Source: Bacteroidia bacterium (lineage in GTDB: Bacteria; Bacteroidota; Bacteroidia; SpSt-205). From it: 64,000 bases of DNA. Positions 1-7,210 of this stretch are shown piece by piece (positions within the stretch are counted from its first letter, which is position 1; every line of letters begins with the position of its first letter). The position numbers and the translations under genes were made by a program. Under the pieces are notes generated by a model. That model saw only the letters and a program-made list of their open reading frames with translations, had not been told where the DNA came from and made no database searches. The stretch covers positions 1-64,000 of the forward strand of contig JAOAHZ010000007.1 in NCBI GenBank assembly GCA_026414975.1. Direction: 5' to 3'.

Positions 1-825
1 CCCCCCTACTTTCTGGATAAGCTGGATGAGACTTGGACGCCCGAACGTGCGGCTCCTAAATCTTATAAGCGCCAGCAAGTGCATCACCTTCCCCCAGGCA
101 TGAAATTTGACCCCAGCCAGGGGAAAAGGCTCTATGAGTGGTACCTTCCCATCGCCCGAGAAATCCTTCGCGTGCTCAAACCAGGCGGCTTCTTCTTCAC
201 TTTTGCCAGCCCGCGGCTCTTTCACCGAGTAGCCTGTGCCGTAGAAGATGCAGGATTTTATTTGCGCGACACCTTTTTGTGGGTTTATACTCAGAGCCAG
301 CCCAAAGCTATGAGCCTTCATCACTTCATCCGGCGATTACCGCTTCCGGAAGCCGTCAAAGAAAAACTCCACCAGAAGCTCCACGGCTGGAAAACCCCTC
401 AAGTCAAATCGGTATATGAACCGATTATCGTAGCGCAAAAGCCCTATGAGGGCACACTCTTAGAAAACTTTCTCCAATATCAAGTAGGTCTCTTTCAAAC
501 CGAAGTCCCCATTGGTAAGGGCATGTTCCCCGCTAATCTGCTCTTAGTAGAAGAGACAGAAACCCTCTTAGATAAGTACTTCCTCCTGCCCAAATCCGCC
601 GAGGACCTCCCTCACCCTACGGCTAAGCCTGTGGCTTTATGTGAGTATCTGATAGAGCTTAGCACGGTTGAGGGGGCGGTAGTACTAGACCCGTTCTTAG
701 GCAGTGGCAGTACAGCCATAGCAGCCCTGCGCCGAAAAAGGCATTTTATAGGGGTAGAAATTCATCCCTTTTACGCAGAGCTGGCTACCCGAAGAGTCCA
801 AATGGTCTTGCCTGCTTTGCTATGA
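1..825 (+). CDS. Site-specific DNA methyltransferase, N-terminus cut off by window edge
   Basis: This is the C-terminal part of an S-adenosylmethionine-dependent DNA methyltransferase of the N6-adenine/N4-cytosine family. The frame is open from base 1 and begins with PPYFLDKLD, which matches catalytic motif IV (normally D/S-PPY) with its first residue lost off the edge. The cofactor-binding motif DPFLGSGSTA lies near the C-terminus, followed by GVEIHPFYAELA. Motif IV before motif I is the order of the beta class (PF01555 type). VLKPGGFF after motif IV is also typical. A GTG at 79 could serve as an internal start, but it would remove motif IV, so I do not think it is the start. No restriction endonuclease gene follows, so an orphan enzyme or an R-M partner upstream of the window are both possible. 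Confidence 0.85.
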   Translation, partial: PPYFLDKLDETWTPERAAPKSYKRQQVHHLPPGMKFDPSQGKRLYEWYLPIAREILRVLKPGGFFFTFASPRLFHRVACAVEDAGFYLRDTFLWVYTQSQPKAMSLHHFIRRLPLPEAVKEKLHQKLHGWKTPQVKSVYEPIIVAQKPYEGTLLENFLQYQVGLFQTEVPIGKGMFPANLLLVEETETLLDKYFLLPKSAEDLPHPTAKPVALCEYLIELSTVEGAVVLDPFLGSGSTAIAALRRKRHFIGVEIHPFYAELATRRVQMVLPALL

Positions 826-910
826 ACCCGGCGGGAAAGAATCTTTTCCGAGTTATGGGTGAAAAGTCTAAGGTAGGGGAAGAGCCATCTTAGACTCTCG
901 GCAGCCCTCC

Positions 911-1945
911 TCAGTCAGCCGGTACCGCAAAGAGCTGATTTTCTGCCTGCAGAGTCGTAGCCACATTTCGTATGCTTCTTGTAGTACCGCCTTGTGGTTC
1001 TTTGTTGCCGAAGTAGTAGTATCGCTTAGTAGAACCACTCTGGTTATGAATAAGCACTTGACCTGTTACGATTCCAAACCGACAGTTAGAGGGTAGTATG
1101 CCGCTAATATAAGGAGAGCCGATGATGTCCGGGGAGGTTCCAGCCCATGTTGAGTTGTCCGAAAATGAGGTTCTAACCCAAATACTCTGTCTAATAGGTA
1201 GCGTATCAATCCCCGGACCGTCGAGTCGCAAAAGCTGAGTAGAAAAAACCATCCATCGGCCAGGAGGAAGGTCTATGTAGGAGTTTAGGTATTGCCAGTC
1301 TGGGAAGTTAGTAGTTATATCCTGTTGATTGGTATGCAAAGCCCCGAGTATTAGCCCTGCATAGCCATTTTCGGCGAAGCGGCGCCATCGCCCCCCTTGC
1401 CAGTAATAATAGCCAGGCCTGACAAGATTCACCCCACTCCCAGCTGTAGCGGTGTTGTACACCAGCATCCCCTCCGTGGCGGAGCCGGCTACAGGACTCC
1501 AAGAGTTGGCAGCGGTTAGGGCCACGGTAGGTAAAATAACCCCCTGCGTACCATTCCCCAGCACGTGCAGCTTAGCTCCTGGATGAGGGGTCATGGTACC
1601 AATGCCCACCTGACCATTCACTACAGACATTCCATGCACCTCCCCCCAACGATTCGCGGCACCCGTACCATTTGTGTAAAAGTCAATTCTACCTGTGAAG
1701 CTCCCATTATCACCTGAGCGGATAAGACCCGGACGCCATTCCGATGGGAAACCTAAGGGATCGCTCACAAATTCTATACCTGCTGCCCCAAAGGCCCCTG
1801 TAGATTGAACGCGAATGTAGGTGGGGTTAGCTGTGCTATACACATGTAGCGGACGCTGGGGTTGATTAGTGCCTATACCCACATTTTGTCCATACAACAT
1901 CAGGCAGATACCAGCAGCCAAATTCAAGAGACGATAGCGAAACAT
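911..1945 (-). CDS. Secreted protein with tail-fibre-like VGIGT repeats
   Basis: Exported protein of unknown function, 344 residues from the chosen ATG at 1945. I chose it because the N-terminus is a signal peptide ending LMLYGQ and a TAnnTTTG box lies 3 nt upstream; the longer frame to 2005 would put a Cys-containing tail before the signal peptide. Two copies of a VGIGT..P...LHV motif occur (NVGIGTNQPQRPLHV at the mature N-terminus and QVGIGTMTPHPGAKLHV further in). This motif is common in large Bacteroidota surface proteins and resembles phage tail-fibre repeats. The C-terminal half has no recognised domain and no clear T9SS sorting domain. It converges with the methyltransferase gene and diverges from pstS. 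Confidence 0.7.
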   Translation of the reverse strand: MFRYRLLNLAAGICLMLYGQNVGIGTNQPQRPLHVYSTANPTYIRVQSTGAFGAAGIEFVSDPLGFPSEWRPGLIRSGDNGSFTGRIDFYTNGTGAANRWGEVHGMSVVNGQVGIGTMTPHPGAKLHVLGNGTQGVILPTVALTAANSWSPVAGSATEGMLVYNTATAGSGVNLVRPGYYYWQGGRWRRFAENGYAGLILGALHTNQQDITTNFPDWQYLNSYIDLPPGRWMVFSTQLLRLDGPGIDTLPIRQSIWVRTSFSDNSTWAGTSPDIIGSPYISGILPSNCRFGIVTGQVLIHNQSGSTKRYYYFGNKEPQGGTTRSIRNVATTLQAENQLFAVPAD

Positions 1946-1948
1946 GTG

Positions 1949-1956
1949 CAAATATA
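1949..1956 (-). promoter_or_regulatory. Bacteroidota -7 promoter box TATATTTG
   Basis: Exact match to the Bacteroidota sigma-factor -7 consensus TAnnTTTG, read on the minus strand, 3 nt before the ATG at 1945. No convincing -33 TTTG was seen. Confidence 0.6.
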
Positions 1957-2046
1957 CTACTGATTTCACCTCGCAAATTGGGCATTTCTGCATATCGGAA
2001 TGCACGAGTGTGTATTAGCTGTATGAACCTCGGTCCCTCGGATAGA

Positions 2047-2069
2047 AACCGCACTCCCAGAGTGCGGTT
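2047..2069. repeat. Perfect 10-bp inverted repeat in the divergent region upstream of pstS
   Basis: Arms AACCGCACTC and GAGTGCGGTT are separated by CCA, giving a 10-bp stem with a 3-nt loop. It lies between two divergent genes, where no terminator is needed, and no long T-run follows on either strand. It could be an operator or a leader hairpin; the sequence alone does not decide. Confidence 0.6.
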
Positions 2070-2221
2070 ATAGCTAAACAAGTCAAAGCACAAAAGACCA
2101 TGGTCGGCGAGAAGCCTATCTCTAGGGTAAGCCAGACCGAGATAGCTACCACTGGTAAGAGATCCACCTTCAGACAGAGCTTTAAACATTGGCTTTACAA
2201 AGGGAATGCTGATTTGCACTA

Positions 2222-3025
2222 ATGCGACATCTGCTGGGGGCCCTAATTTTACTTGGCTGTACCCGCAGAGACCTTATATCTGTCAAAGGTAGCGACACGA
2301 TATTACCTTTGAGCCAAGCTTTCGCCGAAGCTTTCCTAAGAGAGAGGAATGACTTGCTCATCAGTGTAACAGGTGGAGGAAGCGGAGTCGGTATCGCAGC
2401 TCTAATGAATGGAGATGCAGATATCGCTATGTCCTCTCGCCCTCTCAAACTCTCCGAAAGACTCAAGCTCATTGAACAAGGCAAAATTCTTGTAGAAGAT
2501 ACCATCGCTTGGGATGTTTTGGCTATTTGTGTCCATCCCAGCAACCCGGTTCAGAAGCTGACTCGAACGCAGCTCGCTGCTATCTTCACAGGAAGAATCA
2601 AGAACTGGAAAGAGGTAGGGGGGCCCGACCTGCGAATCTTACCTTACTCCCGGGAGTCCAGTTCAGGCACTTTCGAGTTTTTCCGTGAGCACATGTTGAA
2701 AGGGAAAGACTTTTCACCTGAGGTTCGCTTTATTCCGGCTACAGGCATGATGGTCCAATCTATCTCTCAGACGCCTGGGGCTATCGGGTACACTGGGGTG
2801 GCCTATGTAACCTCAGGCGTGAAAGTTTTGGCTGTTGCCCAAGATGGGGATACCCAGTACTACTTTCCTGCGCGTTCTCGTGCAGAACTGGATAAATACC
2901 CTATAGCTCGTCCGCTTTATTATTATTATGACGCAGCACGAGCCGAGCGTGTGAAGCCATTTTTGAAGTTCGTACATTCAGCGCAGGGGCGCCGGATCGT
3001 AGAAAAAGTCGGCTATGTCCCATGA
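2222..3025 (+). CDS. pstS: Phosphate ABC transporter substrate-binding lipoprotein PstS
   Basis: Periplasmic, membrane-anchored phosphate-binding component of the Pst importer. The 267-residue protein starts with a short lipoprotein signal ending LILLGC (Cys13). Phosphate-contacting motifs are visible in order: GSDT (23-26), GGGSGVG (51-57), SSRP (71-74) and RESSSGT (144-150). The family segment with NPV..LT..QL and NWKEVGGPD spans about 104-139. It overlaps pstC by 4 nt (ATGA), so the two are translationally coupled. A degenerate promoter box ending TTTG (2213-2216) lies 5 nt before the ATG. No PhoB-type box was recognised. Confidence 0.95.
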   Translation: MRHLLGALILLGCTRRDLISVKGSDTILPLSQAFAEAFLRERNDLLISVTGGGSGVGIAALMNGDADIAMSSRPLKLSERLKLIEQGKILVEDTIAWDVLAICVHPSNPVQKLTRTQLAAIFTGRIKNWKEVGGPDLRILPYSRESSSGTFEFFREHMLKGKDFSPEVRFIPATGMMVQSISQTPGAIGYTGVAYVTSGVKVLAVAQDGDTQYYFPARSRAELDKYPIARPLYYYYDAARAERVKPFLKFVHSAQGRRIVEKVGYVP

Positions 3026-4182
3026 GACACCGCTGGGGGCAGCGCATACTCCAAGCCTCAGCTCTTACGACTTTTCTCGTTCTTTTTGGGCTTACCGTGT
3101 TTTTATTCCGAGAGGGCTTACCAGCCCTCTTTCGGTCTCCCTATGCAGAACTGCGGTTTGCTGTGCATCCAGATAACCCTATCACCCACTTGAAAGCCTC
3201 CCAAGTGCGAGCTCTCGTGCGCCAAGAAAAGGGCTGGAAAGACTACCAAGGTCCAGAAGCCCCTGTTATCGCCGTTCATCTGGCTAACTTAGACCGATAC
3301 GCTGGCATCAGCGCTACCCCTGAGCGAGTGCGAGCTGTAATAGATTCCCTCGCTGAGATGAAAGGCATTCTTCTGGCGCTTCCACCCTCTTTGCTACCCC
3401 CTTCCGTAAAATCCCTCTCTGTGGAATGGGAAGGGTGGCGGGAGATATTTTTTTCCACACATTGGTCTCCTACTTATGAACCCATCCCTTCAGTAGGATT
3501 CCTTCCTCTTCTGGTAGGCAGCCTTTGGGTCAGCCTCATAGGGCTTTTGGTAGTGATACCCCTCGGCATCGCCATGGCGATCTATGTAGTAGAGTTTCTA
3601 CCCCGCACGCTCTACTATCCCGTGAAGATTCTATGGGAACTGTTAGCTGGCTTGCCCTCGGTAGTGGTAGGGTTTTGGGGACTGGTCGTAGTCGTGCCAT
3701 GGGTTCAAAAAGTCTTTAGACTTTCGGCTGGAGAAACAGCGCTTACGGCGGGATTGCTTTTGGGTTGGATGACACTTCCGCTGATGGCAAGCCTTGTAGA
3801 AGAAGCTTTGAGGGCGATTCCGCGTTTGTTAGAGGAGTCCAGCTATGGTTTAGGAGCCACGCAGTGGCAAACTATTCTACGCCTCAAGCTGCCCTATATT
3901 CTCCCTTCTATCGCCACAGCTGTATTGCTTTCCGCCGGGCGGATTATTGGCGAAACTATGGTAGTCCTAATGGTAAGTGGAAACTCCCCTATGCTTCCGC
4001 TTACGCCGCTTCAAGCCGTCCGCACCCTTCCAGCTACCCTCGCCGCTGAACTAGGTGAAGCCCCAGTAGGCAGTTATCATTACCATGTCTTATTCTTGCT
4101 GGGAACGATTCTATTCTTACTCACCCTCGCCCTAAACGTTGCAGCTTATTTTATTCGTCCACCTAATGCGAAGGCCTCGTAA
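3022..4182 (+). CDS. pstC: Phosphate ABC transporter permease PstC with an unusual periplasmic insert
   Basis: Inner-membrane permease subunit of the Pst phosphate importer, 386 residues. TM1 is about residues 13-30. TM2 begins near 157, and the binding-protein-dependent permease domain follows, with the EAA-type cytoplasmic loop seen as EESSYGLGATQWQTILRLKLP. PstC normally runs to about 300 residues with a short first loop. Here residues 31-150 form a long periplasmic loop, and residues 46-135 look like part of PstS: VHPDNP..HL...Q at 48-61 and GWKDYQGPE at 71-79 match VHPSNP..KL...Q and NWKEVGGPD in the PstS encoded upstream (see findings). Its 3' end overlaps pstA by 17 nt. Confidence 0.93.
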   Translation: MRHRWGQRILQASALTTFLVLFGLTVFLFREGLPALFRSPYAELRFAVHPDNPITHLKASQVRALVRQEKGWKDYQGPEAPVIAVHLANLDRYAGISATPERVRAVIDSLAEMKGILLALPPSLLPPSVKSLSVEWEGWREIFFSTHWSPTYEPIPSVGFLPLLVGSLWVSLIGLLVVIPLGIAMAIYVVEFLPRTLYYPVKILWELLAGLPSVVVGFWGLVVVVPWVQKVFRLSAGETALTAGLLLGWMTLPLMASLVEEALRAIPRLLEESSYGLGATQWQTILRLKLPYILPSIATAVLLSAGRIIGETMVVLMVSGNSPMLPLTPLQAVRTLPATLAAELGEAPVGSYHYHVLFLLGTILFLLTLALNVAAYFIRPPNAKAS

Positions 4183-5026
4183 TCGTTGGGGGGAGAGATT
4201 GGCCACTCTACTGATTACCCTGGTAAGTTGGGGAGCTATCTCTTTGCTCGGCGGTGTAGTGGGTTTTATAGCCTACAAGGGGATATCTGTAATAAGCTGG
4301 TCTTTCCTTATTGAACCGATGCGCGAGGGCATGCAAAAAGGTGGGATCGCCCCCGCTATAGTAGGCAGCCTATGGGTTACGCTCGTAGCTATTTCGGTAG
4401 GTGGCTTTATTGGAACCGCGGCTGGTGCCTACCTAAGCGAATTTGCCTCTCATCGTCGCTTTAGGCAGCTTATAGAGTTTCTGGTCACGACGCTGGCAGG
4501 TATCCCTTCTGTGGTGTATGGTCTATTTGGATTAGCTCTCTTTGTGGTAGCCTTAGGCTTTGGAGCCTCTATTTTGGCAGGGGGGCTAACTTTAGCGCTC
4601 TTATCCTTACCCTTACTAATAAGGAATGCTCAGGAAGCTTTCTCGGCTGTGCCTTCTTCTCTCAAAGAAGCCAGTTTGGGTTTAGGGGCTTCGGAAATGC
4701 AGACTTTTCTGCGAATTACTTTACCTGTAGCTTTGCCAAGGGTAGTCACCGGTCTCGTATTAGCCACAGGACGGGTCTTGGGGGAAACCGCCCCGATCCT
4801 CTTCACTGTAGCAGCTTACTATTTGCCTACCTATCCCCAAAGTATTTTTGAGCCTACAATGCTACTGCCCTATCACTTGTATGCGCTCATCACCAGTGGA
4901 ATCAACGTAAAGGAAACTTACCCCATGGCATTCGGGACTGCTCTGACTCTACTTCTGTTGAGCTTGTTTTTTACACTGATTGCTGCTTATTTTCGCTTTC
5001 GCCTCAAACAGAAATACCGTGTATAA
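4166..5026 (+). CDS. pstA: Phosphate ABC transporter permease PstA
   Basis: Second inner-membrane permease of the Pst importer, 286 residues from the ATG at 4166. I preferred this ATG to an in-frame TTG at 4139 because it gives the normal basic N-terminus ([13 protein letters not shown]) before TM1. About six membrane segments are visible, and the conserved loop [20 protein letters not shown] contacts the ATPase. The periplasmic loop after TM1 ([20 protein letters not shown]) is typical of the family. The gene overlaps pstC upstream and pstB downstream, as in a tightly coupled operon. Confidence 0.93.
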   Translation: MRRPRNRWGERLATLLITLVSWGAISLLGGVVGFIAYKGISVISWSFLIEPMREGMQKGGIAPAIVGSLWVTLVAISVGGFIGTAAGAYLSEFASHRRFRQLIEFLVTTLAGIPSVVYGLFGLALFVVALGFGASILAGGLTLALLSLPLLIRNAQEAFSAVPSSLKEASLGLGASEMQTFLRITLPVALPRVVTGLVLATGRVLGETAPILFTVAAYYLPTYPQSIFEPTMLLPYHLYALITSGINVKETYPMAFGTALTLLLLSLFFTLIAAYFRFRLKQKYRV

Positions 5027-5771
5027 AGTAGAAGCCCACGCAGTCTCGGTTTGGTACGGCACCTATAAGGCGTTGGACTCGGTATCTTTAGCTCTTGAGC
5101 GGAATCAAGTATTAGCTCTCATTGGCCCCTCTGGATGCGGCAAATCTACTTTCCTTCGTCTGCTCAACCGAATGAACGACTACATAGAAGGCTTTCACAT
5201 GGAAGGCCGCCTGTTGATAGATGGGGAAGATATTTATTCGCCAGAAGTAGACCCTGTTCATTTACGCCGCCGAGTGGGCATGGTCTTTCAAAAACCGACC
5301 CCATTTCCTTTTTCTATTTACGAAAATGTGGCTTATGGCCTGCGCCTCCAGAATCGCCTTAAGGAAGCTCAGATACGGGAGCGCGTAGAACAGGCGCTAC
5401 GCCAATCCGCTCTCTGGGATGAAGTCAAAGACAACCTCAAAAAATCCGCTCTGGCTCTCTCGGGAGGCCAGCAGCAGCGTCTGTGCATCGCTCGTGCTTT
5501 AGCTGTCCGTCCCTCTCTCCTCCTCATGGATGAACCTACCTCTGCATTGGACCCCATATCCACAGCTAAGATTGAAGAGCTTATTCACGAACTGCGACAC
5601 ACCTACACCATCGTTATCGTTACCCATAATATGCAGCAAGCCGCCCGTATTAGTGATATGACCGCTTTCTTTTACATGGGGCGCATAGTGGAGTACGATA
5701 GAACTAAGGACTTTTTTACCAACCCGAAGCATCCCGAAACATTGCGCTATATTACAGGTAGATTTGGCTAA
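5019..5771 (+). CDS. pstB: Phosphate ABC transporter ATP-binding protein PstB
   Basis: Cytoplasmic ATPase that drives phosphate import through PstC/PstA. Walker A is GPSGCGKST, the ABC signature is LSGGQQQRL, Walker B is [12 protein letters not shown], and the switch His lies in VTHNMQQA. I place the start at GTG 5019, 8 nt before the end of pstA, giving about 250 residues and a first conserved stretch [17 protein letters not shown]. The longer frame from 4980 would add 13 residues that lie wholly inside pstA. PstB proteins are normally 250-260 residues. phoU follows after 2 nt. Confidence 0.93.
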   Translation: MYKVEAHAVSVWYGTYKALDSVSLALERNQVLALIGPSGCGKSTFLRLLNRMNDYIEGFHMEGRLLIDGEDIYSPEVDPVHLRRRVGMVFQKPTPFPFSIYENVAYGLRLQNRLKEAQIRERVEQALRQSALWDEVKDNLKKSALALSGGQQQRLCIARALAVRPSLLLMDEPTSALDPISTAKIEELIHELRHTYTIVIVTHNMQQAARISDMTAFFYMGRIVEYDRTKDFFTNPKHPETLRYITGRFG

Positions 5772-5773
5772 CT

Positions 5774-6460
5774 ATGAGCATTATAGAAACAGAGATGGCC
5801 AAGTTGCGCGCCCGGGCTTATCAGGTCGTCAATCATGTGCGCCGCCAGCTTCTTCTTTTAGAGGAAGGGGTACGAGAACGAAACTGGCAGCGCTTGTTAG
5901 AAATAGAAAAGCTCAGAGAAGAGGCTCTGGAAGAAGATATGCGGTTAGACCGACGGTGTGCGCGCATACTGGCCCTCCATCAGCCTGTAGCCAACGACCT
6001 TCGCCTGGTTTTAGCCGTGCTGAGAATGCACTTTTACTTAGATGAAATTGGCGAACGTCTCTCCACCATCGGAAGGCGCCTGGCTCTGGCTATGCCTGAA
6101 CTACCTTCAACCGACTCAGATGAGATACCCATAGCGCAGCTCGTGAGTGGGGTGCGTCGCCTCTTAGAGCTCTGCTTAGAGGCTTTTTTCCAGAGTGATA
6201 CCGAAAAGGCCAAACGAATTGATGCAGAAGATGAAGCGGTAGATCAAACCTATGAAATGTGCATGCGACGCGCCGTCCAAGCGCTTACGGCTTCCCTCTC
6301 AGAGAGGGAAACAACAGCTTGGTTAGAAATAGCTATTGCAGCTAAAACCTTGGAGAAAATCGCTGATTATGCCACGGACATTGCCGATGCTTCCATTTAT
6401 TATGCGGAGGGAGTGTATTATTGGCATCGGTTTGCTCGCCGTTCAGGCTCCCCTTCGTAA
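5774..6460 (+). CDS. phoU: Phosphate transport regulator PhoU
   Basis: Cytoplasmic helical protein that in other bacteria links the Pst transporter to phosphate signalling and limits phosphate uptake. The 228-residue chain is almost all helical and shows the two PhoU repeats, each with a metal-binding E/D-rich helix. The second copy contains KTLEKIADYATDIADA, the usual E..aDya.niae signature. It is the last gene of pstSCAB-phoU, as in most bacteria. No PhoR/PhoB pair is present in the window. The 3' end overlaps the convergent WbqC-like gene by 18 nt. Confidence 0.92.
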   Translation: MSIIETEMAKLRARAYQVVNHVRRQLLLLEEGVRERNWQRLLEIEKLREEALEEDMRLDRRCARILALHQPVANDLRLVLAVLRMHFYLDEIGERLSTIGRRLALAMPELPSTDSDEIPIAQLVSGVRRLLELCLEAFFQSDTEKAKRIDAEDEAVDQTYEMCMRRAVQALTASLSERETTAWLEIAIAAKTLEKIADYATDIADASIYYAEGVYYWHRFARRSGSPS

Positions 6461-6916
6461 AAGGTAGTCTAACACGGAAAGTTCTGAGGCCGGGCAGGGC
6501 TGCCACTGGCCTACTGGCTCGGAAGCCCAACTGAAGCGCCAACCATACAGTCTGGCTAATTCATTCAGGATTAGCTCAGCGGCTTCCGCAAGGCGAGTAT
6601 AGGGGGCATGCAAGTAGAAGTATTCTAAAAAAGGCTTCCACTCATAGAAGAATGGAGCCTTTCCGTAGAGGGTCATGAGCGTACGCCAGTGATACAGGCG
6701 CCACGGTTTATCTGAGGGCCAAGAGGCTTGATGGGGGGTCGCCTTTAGAGCATGAATAATAGGTACGCTAAGCCATCGGTCCCCGGCAATACGATACCGA
6801 GTAAAACAACTCCCCTTAGGAAGGCGCTTAGGATAGCCAATGTAGAAGCTACGCAGAGCTTGAGCTTTATCTACCCAACTTTTTGGAGGCCATAGGAAAG
6901 CTGGCAGTACTTCCAT
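6443..6916 (-). CDS. WbqC-like family protein
   Basis: 157-residue protein that resembles the WbqC family (PF08889), found near O-antigen and surface-polysaccharide genes and of uncertain biochemical role. Family-like segments are the early FYIGYPKRLPKGSCFTRYRI, then LSVPIIHA, and HWRTLMTLYGKAPFFYEW, which matches the conserved HW.....Y..SP.F.yy motif. It is shorter than the usual 200 residues or so at the N-terminus, though WLPPK-like sequence appears as LWPPKSW. The gene is convergent with phoU and divergent from gldE. The assignment is by motif recognition only. Confidence 0.7.
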   Translation of the reverse strand: MEVLPAFLWPPKSWVDKAQALRSFYIGYPKRLPKGSCFTRYRIAGDRWLSVPIIHALKATPHQASWPSDKPWRLYHWRTLMTLYGKAPFFYEWKPFLEYFYLHAPYTRLAEAAELILNELARLYGWRFSWASEPVGQWQPCPASELSVLDYLLRRGA

Positions 6917-7011
6917 AGGTTACCTCTAAAGATGGAAAAAACGCACCCGAGTTGGCATATGTTCGGCTTTTTTCGTAGGTGGGGGAAGGTCCTTTGGGTG
7001 GGATGTTGTTT

Positions 7012-7056
7012 GGGTTGGGGGGCGCCAGCGCCTGCGGCGCTGGCGCCCCCCAACCC
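7012..7056. repeat. Perfect 21-bp inverted repeat, GC-rich hairpin
   Basis: Left arm 7012-7032 and right arm 7036-7056 are exact reverse complements, separated by TGC. The inner part is GGCGCCAGCGCC-TGC-GGCGCTGGCGCC and the outer part is a G-run facing a C-run. No T-run follows on either strand, and both neighbouring genes point away, so it is not an ordinary terminator. I found no second copy in the window. It could be a REP/BIME-like dispersed element, a site for a DNA-binding protein or a leader structure. Confidence 0.9.
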
Positions 7057-7195
7057 TTGATCATCCGAATCTACCCCCTCTTTAGCCCCTTCCACCTGGC
7101 AGCTCCCCCTTTCATGCTTCCTCTCTCTGAAGCAGATAGTCCAGATTCAAGCTATTTCAAACCTGCAAAATCATGAACAAAAGACCAAAATGTCG

Positions 7196-7203
7196 TACCT
7201 TTG
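7196..7203 (+). promoter_or_regulatory. Bacteroidota -7 promoter box TACCTTTG
   Basis: TAnnTTTG match 7 nt before the TTG start codon of gldE at 7211. An in-frame stop at 7202-7204 rules out any start upstream of the box. Confidence 0.6.
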
Positions 7204-7210
7204 AACAGTA

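Larger units (their letters stand above)
6917..7210. other. Divergent intergenic region with a large palindrome
   Basis: This 294-bp gap separates the WbqC-like gene (minus) from gldE (plus). It contains the 45-nt palindrome at 7012-7056 and the gldE promoter box at 7196-7203. The open frames across the palindrome (rich in Gly, Ala and Pro) are low-complexity products of the repeat and I do not regard them as genes. Confidence 0.7.

Noticed and set aside
865-896. Inverted repeat AGTCTAAG/CTTAGACT between the methyltransferase and fibre-like genes as a terminator
   Set aside because: Eight-bp arms with a 16-nt loop and no T-run on either strand make a weak hairpin; it may be chance.
1866-2219. 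117-residue frame on the minus strand overlapping the start of the fibre-like gene
   Set aside because: No recognisable domain, no promoter box near its start, and it covers the start region of a gene with a signal peptide and a good -7 box.
4139-4165. Longer pstA start at TTG 4139
   Set aside because: It adds nine residues that lie inside pstC; the ATG at 4166 gives the usual basic N-terminus.
6867-7176. Open frames on both strands across the 7012-7056 palindrome
   Set aside because: They are low-complexity Gly/Ala/Pro frames that arise from the palindrome and overlap each other; no gene-like features.
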